Source: PALSA-1316 sp964499365
GTDB lineage: Bacteria > Nitrospirota > Thermodesulfovibrionia > Thermodesulfovibrionales > UBA6898
Assembly (NCBI GenBank): GCA_964499365.1
Contig: CAZCKU010000014.1
Span: 50,156 to 114,155, forward strand
Direction of reading: 5' to 3'
Length of the DNA: 64,000 nucleotides
Part shown: in pieces, positions 8,981-16,528 of the stretch
How the letters are laid out: every line of letters starts with the position of its first letter
Numbering within the stretch: the first letter of the stretch is position 1
Notes under the pieces: model-generated
What the model was told of the DNA's origin: nothing
What the model saw: only the letters and a program-made list of their open reading frames with translations
Databases searched by the model: none
Made by a program: the position numbers and the translations under genes

Positions 8981-9589
8981 ATGCTGAAGCGTCTTATGGA
9001 CATCGTTCTGTCGTTCGCGGGCTTGATCGTCCTCCTGCCGGTCTTCGCGGTGACCGCGGTCCTGGTCAGGCGCGACAGTCCCGGCCCGGTTTTTTTCAGA
9101 CAGGAGCGGATCGGCAGGGATTTCAGGCCTTTCATGATCTATAAATTCAGGACCATGACAAGCGGGGCAGAGGCCAGCGGAGCCCGGATCACCGTTGGCG
9201 GCGATGCGCGCATCACGCGAATCGGCCATCTGCTCAGGAGGACCAAGATTGATGAACTGCCGCAGCTGTTCAACGTGCTGAAGGGGGACATGAGCCTTGT
9301 GGGTCCCCGGCCTGAGGTCAGGGAATACGTCGAACTGTTCAAAACGGAATACGGGAAGCTGCTCAGGGTCCGGCCCGGGATAACCGACCCTGCCTCCCTG
9401 CGCTATTCCGAAGAAGAAGCGGTCCTTTCCTCGGCAGATAACTGGCAGTCTGATTACACCAACAGGGTCCTGCCGGAGAAGATACGGCTGTCGCTGGGGT
9501 ATGTGGAGAAACATGATATTGTCACCGATGTCGGCCTGATAGTGAGGACCATCTTCAAGATCGCGGATACGCGGGGTAACACACTATGA
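8981..9589 (+). CDS. Initiating undecaprenyl-phosphate sugar phosphotransferase (PglC type)
   Basis: This 202-residue monotopic phosphoglycosyl transferase matches the short PglC form, without the extra domain of WbaP. An N-terminal hydrophobic helix (about residues 8-30) precedes KFRTM, the catalytic Asp-Glu pair in KIDELPQL and GPRPE. It would load a sugar-1-phosphate onto undecaprenyl phosphate at the inner membrane, starting the repeat unit. Flanking aminotransferase and dehydratase genes suggest a di-N-acetylbacillosamine-like first sugar. Only 5 bases separate it from the aminotransferase gene. Confidence 0.9.
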   Translation: MLKRLMDIVLSFAGLIVLLPVFAVTAVLVRRDSPGPVFFRQERIGRDFRPFMIYKFRTMTSGAEASGARITVGGDARITRIGHLLRRTKIDELPQLFNVLKGDMSLVGPRPEVREYVELFKTEYGKLLRVRPGITDPASLRYSEEEAVLSSADNWQSDYTNRVLPEKIRLSLGYVEKHDIVTDVGLIVRTIFKIADTRGNTL

Positions 9590-9611
9590 AAGCAGAGGAG
9601 CCAGGAAAGCC

Positions 9612-11711
9612 ATGATCGGTATGCACAGCGGCATATATGAAACGCTCAAGGGCTGTATCATTAAATACCGGCAGACGTTTGTCACCGGGATATTCCTCAT
9701 CCAGGTTGCGCTCGCAAACTACTGTGCCTTTATCCTCCGGTTCGACACGCTGCTGCCTGCGGCATATCTGGAGAAATTCCTGACGTACCTGCCGGTGCTT
9801 CTCCTTGTCCGCCTCTTCTTCCATTTCCTGCTCGGACTGCACCGGGGCCTCTGGCGCTACGCCAGCATCAGCGATATGATCAAGATCGTCAATTCCGCCA
9901 CTCTCGGCAGTATCGTATTCCTGGTGGCCGTGGACTATGTTGCCGGCGATCCGGCCTATCCTCATTCGATCTACATACTCGACTGGCTGCTGTTCATCAT
10001 CATATCGGGAGCAACCAGGCTCCTGCTGAGGGTATTCAGGGAATATGCGCTGAGTGAGGCCTCCCGCAAGAATATCCTGATCGTCGGGGCTGGGGACGCC
10101 GGCGAGCTGCTGGTGCGGGAAATGAAGCATAATCACGACAGCGACTATGAGCCGGTCGGCTTTATCGACGACGATCCACAGAAACAGGGACTCACCATAC
10201 ACGGGGTGCCGATCCTGGGGCAGTGCAGCATGCTCCCGGAGATCATCCGGAAGCATAAACCCGCAGAAATCCTTATCGCGGTATCGACCGATGCGCAGCA
10301 GATCATACAGAAGGTGTATGAAATATGCAAGCCGTTCAACCTGCCGATCAAAAAACTGCCGGGGATACACGATCTGCTTGACGGGAACGTATCGGTGGCG
10401 ACGAAGCTCGGCCAGCGCCTCGTGGAGGCCGGGCTTGTCTCTGAAGGCCAGATACAGGAGGCCCTCGACTCCCAGAAGAAGGAGGGCGGGAGGCTGGGGT
10501 CGATCCTGGTGCGGCTCGGCTATCTCACTGAGGAGAAATTCATTGAGTTCCTGAACAGACAGCAGGGTATTTCGCACATGAAACCGATCTCGCTGGTCGA
10601 CCTGCTCCAGAGAGACCAGGTGAAAACGGACATTACCTCGGTCAGGAGCCTCATCGGCGGCAAATCAGTCATCGTGACCGGCGCCGGCGGCTCGATCGGT
10701 TCGGAACTCTGCCGGCAGATCATAAAATACAAGCCGTCCAGGCTGATATTGTTCGACCGGTATGAAAACAGCACCTTCGAGGTGGACAACGAATTGAAGG
10801 CCCTGGGCCATGATGATACAATACTCACCACGATCATCGGCGACATTCAGGATATCCAGCACCTGGAGCAGACCTTTCTCCGCTATAAACCGCAGATCGT
10901 CTTTCACGCTGCGGCGTATAAACATGTGCCCCTTATGGAACACAATCCGGTCGAGGCGATCAAAAACAACGTCTTCGGCACGAAAAACGTGATTGACGCC
11001 GCATCGCGCCACTGCTCGGAGAGTTTTGTGCTGATCTCGACGGACAAGGCGGTCAATCCCTCCAGTATTATGGGTGCCACCAAGCGTATCGCCGAATTTC
11101 TGACGGTCAATATGAATTCCTTCTGCGGTACAAAATTTACGACGGTACGCTTTGGAAACGTGCTCGGGACGAACGGAAGCGTTGTGCCGATTTTCAAGGA
11201 ACAGGTGAAAAAGGGTGGTCCGGTGACGGTTACCCATCCCGAGGTGAAGAGATTCTTCATGCTGATTCCCGAGGCCGTCCAACTGGTGCTGATCGCGGCC
11301 GCGTCGGGCCGGGGCGGCGAGATATTCGTTCTCGACATGGGCAGTCCCATCAAGATCATCGACCTGGCTGAAAACTTTATCCGGCTTTCGGGGTTTATTC
11401 CGCATCAGGAGATCAAGATCAAATATACCGGACTGCGGCCCGGAGAAAAACTCTACGAAGACCTCTTTGATGAAACAGAGATCATGGTCCCGACGAACCA
11501 CAAGAAACTCATGACTGCACTGCCCAGTGTCCCATCCTCTGTCGTCCTCCACGGTCATCTCGCCGCGCTGGAGGAGATCGTCCGCAACTATGCCGCTGAA
11601 GACATTGTTCCGAAGATGCGGGACATATTGCCGAGCTTCAGGGGCGGTTTCCCGGATGTCCCCGGCGTTGAAGGAGTGGCTGAAATAATCATGCAATCAG
11701 GGAAACTGTAA
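9612..11711 (+). CDS. UDP-HexNAc 4,6-dehydratase (WbpM/PglF/CapD) with inserted MshEN-like domain
   Basis: The 699-residue protein has four N-terminal membrane helices and a first Rossmann domain (ILIVGAGDAGELL). A C-terminal SDR dehydratase domain follows (VTGAGGSIGSE, and the WbpM-type triad in SIMGATK with Met replacing Tyr). Between the two, at residues 265-317, lie two 24-residue motifs of the form (K/R)LGxxLVxxGxxxxxxxxxxLxxQ separated by exactly five residues. That is the tandem arrangement of MshEN c-di-GMP-binding domains of type II secretion ATPases. The insertion accounts for the length above the usual roughly 600-650. It is predicted to make UDP-4-keto-6-deoxy-HexNAc, perhaps under c-di-GMP control. 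Confidence 0.88.
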   Translation: MIGMHSGIYETLKGCIIKYRQTFVTGIFLIQVALANYCAFILRFDTLLPAAYLEKFLTYLPVLLLVRLFFHFLLGLHRGLWRYASISDMIKIVNSATLGSIVFLVAVDYVAGDPAYPHSIYILDWLLFIIISGATRLLLRVFREYALSEASRKNILIVGAGDAGELLVREMKHNHDSDYEPVGFIDDDPQKQGLTIHGVPILGQCSMLPEIIRKHKPAEILIAVSTDAQQIIQKVYEICKPFNLPIKKLPGIHDLLDGNVSVATKLGQRLVEAGLVSEGQIQEALDSQKKEGGRLGSILVRLGYLTEEKFIEFLNRQQGISHMKPISLVDLLQRDQVKTDITSVRSLIGGKSVIVTGAGGSIGSELCRQIIKYKPSRLILFDRYENSTFEVDNELKALGHDDTILTTIIGDIQDIQHLEQTFLRYKPQIVFHAAAYKHVPLMEHNPVEAIKNNVFGTKNVIDAASRHCSESFVLISTDKAVNPSSIMGATKRIAEFLTVNMNSFCGTKFTTVRFGNVLGTNGSVVPIFKEQVKKGGPVTVTHPEVKRFFMLIPEAVQLVLIAAASGRGGEIFVLDMGSPIKIIDLAENFIRLSGFIPHQEIKIKYTGLRPGEKLYEDLFDETEIMVPTNHKKLMTALPSVPSSVVLHGHLAALEEIVRNYAAEDIVPKMRDILPSFRGGFPDVPGVEGVAEIIMQSGKL
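10404..10562 (+). other. Coding segment for MshEN-like tandem motif inside the dehydratase
   Basis: Codons 265-317 encode motif I (KLGQRLVEAGLVSE... ending in SQ), the spacer KKEGG and motif II (RLGSILVRLGYLTE... ending in RQ). Spacing and key residues match the published MshEN pattern, except for Lys in place of the first Arg. c-di-GMP binding is inference. Confidence 0.7.
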
Positions 11712-11781
11712 ACCCTGATGCGGCCGAAATAAAAGTCTCCGGCGCCGCCGCCGACTTGCGTACGGAGAGAAAGGCAATACT

Positions 11782-12159
11782 ATGTCTGCCGAAAGCTCAG
11801 AACGAAGAGAATATTTCAGGTTTGATCTCGCGAATGTCGTTGAGCTGGTTGCTGCTGATGCGGCCTCGTCCGACCAGTTCAGGGGTGTGACGATCAATAT
11901 CAGTGAGACCGGCATGAGCCTTTTTGTCTTTCAGCCGATACGCACCAACGACAGGATCTCGATCGTCAAGAGCATGCTGCCGCTCTGTCATAGGGCAGGC
12001 CGCGTGCGGTGGGTGAACAGGCTGGCAACAGACTTTTATAAGATCGGCCTGATGTTTGACCCGGAGGACGTCCAGGCCTCCGCGGCGTCACCGGGTGAGA
12101 ACCGGACCGCGCACGTGCTGTATGCCCCCGGCCGGAAGGACCCGTCGGAGGAGGTTTAA
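11782..12159 (+). CDS. PilZ-domain protein
   Basis: This 125-residue single PilZ domain has the c-di-GMP-binding motif RxxxR (Arg9-EYF-Arg13), followed by NxSxxG in NISETG. The Asp of the usual DxSxxG is Asn, which is tolerated in the family. No other domain is present, so it probably acts as a c-di-GMP adaptor. It sits between the dehydratase with the MshEN-like insert and the second sigma-54 activator, which starts directly after its stop codon. This makes it a plausible link between c-di-GMP and the glycan locus. Confidence 0.85.
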   Translation: MSAESSERREYFRFDLANVVELVAADAASSDQFRGVTINISETGMSLFVFQPIRTNDRISIVKSMLPLCHRAGRVRWVNRLATDFYKIGLMFDPEDVQASAASPGENRTAHVLYAPGRKDPSEEV

Positions 12160-13530
12160 GTGAGCCGGCTAACCTCAAACAGCAAGGGACGAATACTCAT
12201 TGTCGACGATGAGCCGGCCGGCACCTGCGTCCTCTCCGCGATTCTGGCGGAGGAGGGGTACGACGTCATGACCTCGGACAATGCGGACTATGCCGGCAGG
12301 GTAGTCAGGCATGAAGACCTTGACGCGGTGATTACCGACCTCAAGGTGCCCGGCAGCGACGGGATGCGCTTTTTTGATTATATCTGCGAGGCCAAGCCGG
12401 ATATCCCGGTCGTCTTCCTGACCGCCTGCGGTACGATTGAATCAGCAGTCGCCGCGATGTCGCGCGGGGCCTTCTATTATTTTGTCAAGCCTCCGGACTA
12501 TGAAAAGTTGAAGGGAATCCTCGCGCGGGCGGTCGAAAAACGCCGTTTGAAAAGGGAGATCGATCTTCTGAAGAGCAGGCTTGCCAACGAAGCAAATGGC
12601 TATGCCATTGTCGGCAACACCCCGGAACTGCGGCGGATCCTGGAGACGGTCGATGCGGTGAAGGACTCGATGAGCACGGTCCTCATCAGCGGCGAGACCG
12701 GTACCGGGAAAGAGCTTATTGCGCGTACGCTGCACTACCGGAGCATGAAGAGTACCCTGCCTTTTATCACGGTCAACTGCGCCGCCATACCCAGGGAGCT
12801 TGTGGCAGTGGAGCTCTTCGGGTGTGAGAAGGGTGCCTTTGCAGGAGCCACGGCCCGGAGGACCGGCAAGTTTGAGGAAGCGGCGAACGGGGTGGTATTT
12901 TTCGATGAGATCAGCGAACTGGAGCTCCCGGTGCAGGAGAAACTGCTCCATGTCCTCGAAACCATGGAGATTGAACGACTGGGAGGCAGCAGGAAGATCA
13001 GGGTGGCCTTCAGGCTCATATCCGCCACGAACCGCGACCTGCTCGCAGAAGTACGGAAGGGCCGCTTCAGGGAGGACCTCTATTCCCGCATCGCCATGGT
13101 TGAGATCCCGGTGCCCCCGCTTCGCCACAGAGCAGACGATATACTGCTGCTGGCGACCGCCTTCCTGAGCGAGTGCTGTGCCCGGAACGGGAGGCTGGTG
13201 ACGCTCTCGGGCGAGGTGCTGAAGACCCTGCAACTCTATCATTGGCCCGGGAACATCCGCGAACTCAAGAACGTCATCGAGCGTGCGTTTATCCTCGCCA
13301 AGGGAGGACAGATCGGCTTCCGGGAACTGCCTGCGGAGATCCTGTCGATGAGAAAACAGCCGGCACAGAACGGTTCGACCCGGACGCTCAAGGAACTGGA
13401 AATTCATGCGATCAGGGAGACGCTCCATAAGTGCAGGGGAAACAAATCCAAGACCGCCAAAATACTCGGTATTTCGCGAAAGGCCTTTTATAAGCGCCTT
13501 CGGGAAGCCGATCATCCTGAAGCTCTCTGA
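12160..13530 (+). CDS. Sigma-54 activator-like response regulator with GAFAGA motif
   Basis: This 456-residue paralog of the activator at 1252 has a receiver domain (Asp60), an AAA+ domain with Walker A GETGTGKE and Walker B ending in FFDEISEL, and a Fis-type helix-turn-helix at the C-terminus. The sigma-54 contact loop reads GAFAGA (residues 225-230) in place of GAFTGA. In characterised activators the Thr contacts sigma-54 and its loss usually impairs activation. This copy may therefore repress, or modulate its paralog through mixed hexamers or shared sites (inference). It starts at GTG 12160 after AGGAGG at 12148-12153, directly abutting the PilZ gene. Confidence 0.88.
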   Translation: MSRLTSNSKGRILIVDDEPAGTCVLSAILAEEGYDVMTSDNADYAGRVVRHEDLDAVITDLKVPGSDGMRFFDYICEAKPDIPVVFLTACGTIESAVAAMSRGAFYYFVKPPDYEKLKGILARAVEKRRLKREIDLLKSRLANEANGYAIVGNTPELRRILETVDAVKDSMSTVLISGETGTGKELIARTLHYRSMKSTLPFITVNCAAIPRELVAVELFGCEKGAFAGATARRTGKFEEAANGVVFFDEISELELPVQEKLLHVLETMEIERLGGSRKIRVAFRLISATNRDLLAEVRKGRFREDLYSRIAMVEIPVPPLRHRADDILLLATAFLSECCARNGRLVTLSGEVLKTLQLYHWPGNIRELKNVIERAFILAKGGQIGFRELPAEILSMRKQPAQNGSTRTLKELEIHAIRETLHKCRGNKSKTAKILGISRKAFYKRLREADHPEAL

Positions 13531-13568
13531 TAGTTCAGCTGATACCCGGCAGGGGGAGGGTTGAATAC

Positions 13569-13673
13569 ATGAAGACAATACACGACGATATTGGTGATCT
13601 GCCGTCCTGCAGGACAGGCGGGGGCTTCGTTTCCCGGTACGGCCCGGCAGGCCGCTGCAGGAGGTTGCCATGA
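13569..13673 (+). CDS. Possible 34-residue leader peptide
   Basis: A short frame with a GGAGGG ribosome site ends in ATGA overlapping the next start. It may serve only to couple translation. No family is recognised and there is no independent support that it is a gene. Confidence 0.2.
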   Translation: MKTIHDDIGDLPSCRTGGGFVSRYGPAGRCRRLP

Positions 13674-15064
13674 GCATACCGGTTATTTTTTACGATAATA
13701 CAGAAGACTATGTTCCCGATTTTACGCTGGAGCAGCTGCTTTCGGCCCACCGGATAAAGATGTTTTACCGCTTTTCGGAGGGGTGGGTCACCGTGGAGGC
13801 AGGGCTGCTGAGGGGGAAGGGCGGACGATCCGCGGGGACCTCTCCGGAGAATTATCCGGAGGCTTGTGTAACTGCCCGTTCAGGTGCTTATTCGGGTACC
13901 TATGCTGGGCCTGAGAGAAGAATGGGCGGCCGGCAGTATGAGACCGGGAGGGAGCAGCTTGAGTTGTGGAGCAGCAGGGAGCTGATCAGGCGGATCTACG
14001 AGGATTCACCTGTCGGGATAGGGCTCTGCGACTCCTTCGGAAAGCTGCTCGATGCAAACAGGTCCTACCTCGAACTCTTCGGACTGGATGCGATATCCGG
14101 GGCAGGTGCGTTCAATCTCTTTATCGACCCCGCTATCCCGTCCGATCTCAAGGACCGCATGCGCTGCGGCGAAACGGTCCGCTGCCGCCTGGTCGTGGAC
14201 TTTGATCAGGTCCGTACAAGCGGTCTCTATGAAACGGGCAAGTCCGGGGTGATCACTCTGGAGATGCTGGTCTCCCCGATCGTTGTCGCCTCCCCGGGCA
14301 TGTGCCTCTATGTCGTTCAGGTGCATGACATAAGCCTTCAAAGGGAGGCGGAGGAGAAGGTCCAGACGATACAGCAGAGTGCAGCGATCGTGGTCGAGGC
14401 CGCTGCCCTGGCTGATGATCTCAATAATCTGCTGCAGGTTGTCCTGGGCAATATCTACCTGGCACGGCAGCTCGAGACACCGGGCCGCGAGACAGCGAAA
14501 TTTCTTGAGAGGGCCGAAACTGCCTCCCTGAGTGCAACGGCCCTGACCGCCCGTCTGACCGCCTTCCCGTGCATCGGGATGCGGGACAGGGCGGCTGCCT
14601 TTTCCGATTCCTCCCGAACTGGTCAAGAGTCAGGGGACGACGGGTCAGGACATGAAAAAGCAGCCAGGACACCGGGTGAGGCCGGGAGGGTCCTGGTCAT
14701 GGACGATACTGAGTCAGTCCGCAGAATCGCAGGAGCCTTCCTGATCCGGCTCGGGTATGCAGTGGAGTTTGCACAGGACGGTGATGAAGCAATTAGGATC
14801 TACGAGGCGGCGGACCGCGAGGGGAAGCCCTTTGACGTCGTGCTCCTGGATCTGACGGTGGCAGGGGGCAGGGGTGCCAGGGAGACCATCGGCAAAATGC
14901 TGGAACGGGATCCCGATGTCCGGGCGATCGTCTCAAGCGGGTACCATGACGACCCGGTCATGGCAGCGTTCAGTACGTATGGTTTCAGTGGGGCGATTGC
15001 CAAACCCTATACCCTGGAGGAATTGGGCAGGACCGTCTCGATGGTCAAACACCGGCGAGCATGA
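13670..15064 (+). CDS. PAS and receiver protein with degenerate kinase core
   Basis: This 464-residue protein begins with a short domain resembling GSU3473-type proteins (VIFYDN... to GWVTVEAGLLRG). A PAS domain follows (about residues 105-225, EDSPVGIGLCD). The segment at about 240-300 aligns with a histidine-kinase dimerisation helix, but the usual AHDFNNLL reads ADDLNNLL, so the phospho-acceptor His is replaced by Asp. No HATPase domain follows; the chain runs straight to a receiver domain at about 340-460 (VLVMDD, LLDLTV, KPYT). It cannot autophosphorylate and probably acts as a sensing or phosphate-accepting partner. It starts at ATG 13670 after AGGAGG. Confidence 0.8.
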   Translation: MSIPVIFYDNTEDYVPDFTLEQLLSAHRIKMFYRFSEGWVTVEAGLLRGKGGRSAGTSPENYPEACVTARSGAYSGTYAGPERRMGGRQYETGREQLELWSSRELIRRIYEDSPVGIGLCDSFGKLLDANRSYLELFGLDAISGAGAFNLFIDPAIPSDLKDRMRCGETVRCRLVVDFDQVRTSGLYETGKSGVITLEMLVSPIVVASPGMCLYVVQVHDISLQREAEEKVQTIQQSAAIVVEAAALADDLNNLLQVVLGNIYLARQLETPGRETAKFLERAETASLSATALTARLTAFPCIGMRDRAAAFSDSSRTGQESGDDGSGHEKAARTPGEAGRVLVMDDTESVRRIAGAFLIRLGYAVEFAQDGDEAIRIYEAADREGKPFDVVLLDLTVAGGRGARETIGKMLERDPDVRAIVSSGYHDDPVMAAFSTYGFSGAIAKPYTLEELGRTVSMVKHRRA

Positions 15065-15142
15065 CGCCTGTGCGGTTTTTCCATCTGTTCCTGACAGTCC
15101 GGTTTCTGTAACGGCGACAGTACGGTTGCAGGAGGTGATCAC

Positions 15143-15331
15143 ATGAAAAAAATGAAGACAGTCTGCTGCCCCTTTCTGGACAGTTCGGGAGCACGCTGCA
15201 GTGCCGACTCCGAGACATATATCCCGAGTCATTCCGAGCTCCGGGCATATTGCCGGCAGCGTGACCACACAAAATGTCCCTTCTATCTGAATCTCCACGT
15301 CTGGATGTTTCTGAATTCGGAACCTTTCTAG
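15143..15331 (+). CDS. Small Cys-rich protein, unknown function
   Basis: This 62-residue protein has a strong ribosome site, AGGAGGTGAT at 15130-15139. Cysteines lie at 8, 9, 19, 37 and 45, with paired CPF motifs (CCPF at 8-11 and CPF at 45-47). The arrangement suggests metal or iron-sulfur binding, but I do not recognise a family. It follows the degenerate kinase gene and precedes the 426-base intergenic region. Its good ribosome site and Cys pattern argue it is real. Confidence 0.6.
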   Translation: MKKMKTVCCPFLDSSGARCSADSETYIPSHSELRAYCRQRDHTKCPFYLNLHVWMFLNSEPF

Positions 15332-15757
15332 CAGACGCGTGAGAAGTCCGATGTCCTGAGGACTTTCGCCGTTGCCGCGGTGGCAGGGACGGATGCGCGC
15401 AGCGTCCGGACGCGGGAACAACGCTCAGATGATCTCCGCTGTTACCGGTATCTTCCCCACCTCTTCTCCTGTATCCATTCGCAACAAAATCCACCCGAAT
15501 GCTGTAACGATACGATACACCTTTATTCAGGAAATCAGAGAGCTTACGCCGCAACCCTCCGTTTTAAAGCCTGTAACGTCTGGCACATTATTTGTTATAT
15601 CTTTTAAGAGTTCCTGAAGCAAAGCCTCGACAGGCCTGGAAGTATTACCCTGCAGGTTACCCGGATGTAACCGAGCAGGCGGAGCATTGCAGGAACCCCG
15701 CAGACATACCATCGTATAAACCACCTAAACAGCCGATACGGAGAAAGGAAAATCCTG
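15332..15757. other. 426-base intergenic region between the regulator and CDP-sugar genes
   Basis: No credible gene is seen. It holds a short hairpin (AAGTCC at 15344-15349 with GGACTT at 15360-15365) without a long U-tract, TGTAACG motifs near 15500 and 15571, a near-consensus sigma-54 promoter at 15581, and a purine-rich ribosome site just before 15758. It is the longest gap in the first 59 kb and a natural place for a second promoter. Confidence 0.6.
15581..15596 (+). promoter_or_regulatory. Near-consensus sigma-54 promoter before rfbF
   Basis: TGGCACATTATTTGTT has a perfect -24 element and correct 10-base spacing after GG, but the -12 pair is GT instead of GC. TGTAACGATACGATACA near 15500 is partly palindromic and could be an upstream activator site. 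The predicted leader to ATG 15758 is about 150 bases. Confidence 0.45.
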
Positions 15758-16528
15758 ATGAAAGCGGTGATACTTGCCGGTGGTTATGGCACGAGACTGT
15801 TGGAAGAGACCGTATCACGGCCGAAGCCGATGGTGGAGATCGGCGGCAAACCGATCCTGTGGCATATCATGAACTGCTATGCGGTGCATGGGATCACCGA
15901 ATTCATTATCGCGGCTGGCTATAAGGCGGAGGTGGTCAAAAAATATTTTCTGAACTTTTATGCCATCAATAACGATATTACGGTCGATTTATCGACCGGC
16001 GAAACCATTATTCACGACGGCAACCAGCCGAAGTGGAAGATCCATGTTGTCGACACGGGACTCGGGACGCAGACGGGGGGACGCCTGAAGCGCCTCGGGG
16101 CATGGCTCGCAGACGAGGAATGCTTTATGTTTACCTATGGGGACGGTGTTGCCGATATCAATATTCAGGAGCTGCTTGCATACCACAGGACACACGGCAA
16201 GCTTGCGACGGTTACTACGGTGCGGTCCCCGGCGCGCTTCGGCCGGATAGCCTTTCAGGGAGACAGGGTCACGGATTTTTATGAAAAGCCGGAATCGGCC
16301 GAGGGCTGGATCAACGGCGGGTATTTTATCCTCTCACCCCGGGTTATTGATTACATAGACAATGATGAGACCATCTGGGAGCGCGATCCCATAGAACGCC
16401 TCGCCCGCGACGGACAGCTGATGGGGTATCGCCACTTCGGTTTCTGGTCATGCATGGATACGCTGAGGGAGAAAAATACCCTTGAAGATATATGGAATTC
16501 GGGCAAGGCCCCCTGGAAAACCTGGTGA
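15758..16528 (+). CDS. rfbF: Glucose-1-phosphate cytidylyltransferase
   Basis: This 256-residue nucleotidyltransferase has the N-terminal signature MKAVILAGGYGTRL, then RPKPMVEIGGKPILWHI and the Asp of TYGDGVADI. It makes CDP-glucose from CTP and glucose-1-phosphate, the entry step for CDP-6-deoxy and branched sugars. It is the first gene of the second block. Its stop overlaps the start of the dehydratase gene (TGATG), as expected for consecutive steps. AGAAAGGAAA upstream is the ribosome site. Confidence 0.93.
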   Translation: MKAVILAGGYGTRLLEETVSRPKPMVEIGGKPILWHIMNCYAVHGITEFIIAAGYKAEVVKKYFLNFYAINNDITVDLSTGETIIHDGNQPKWKIHVVDTGLGTQTGGRLKRLGAWLADEECFMFTYGDGVADINIQELLAYHRTHGKLATVTTVRSPARFGRIAFQGDRVTDFYEKPESAEGWINGGYFILSPRVIDYIDNDETIWERDPIERLARDGQLMGYRHFGFWSCMDTLREKNTLEDIWNSGKAPWKTW

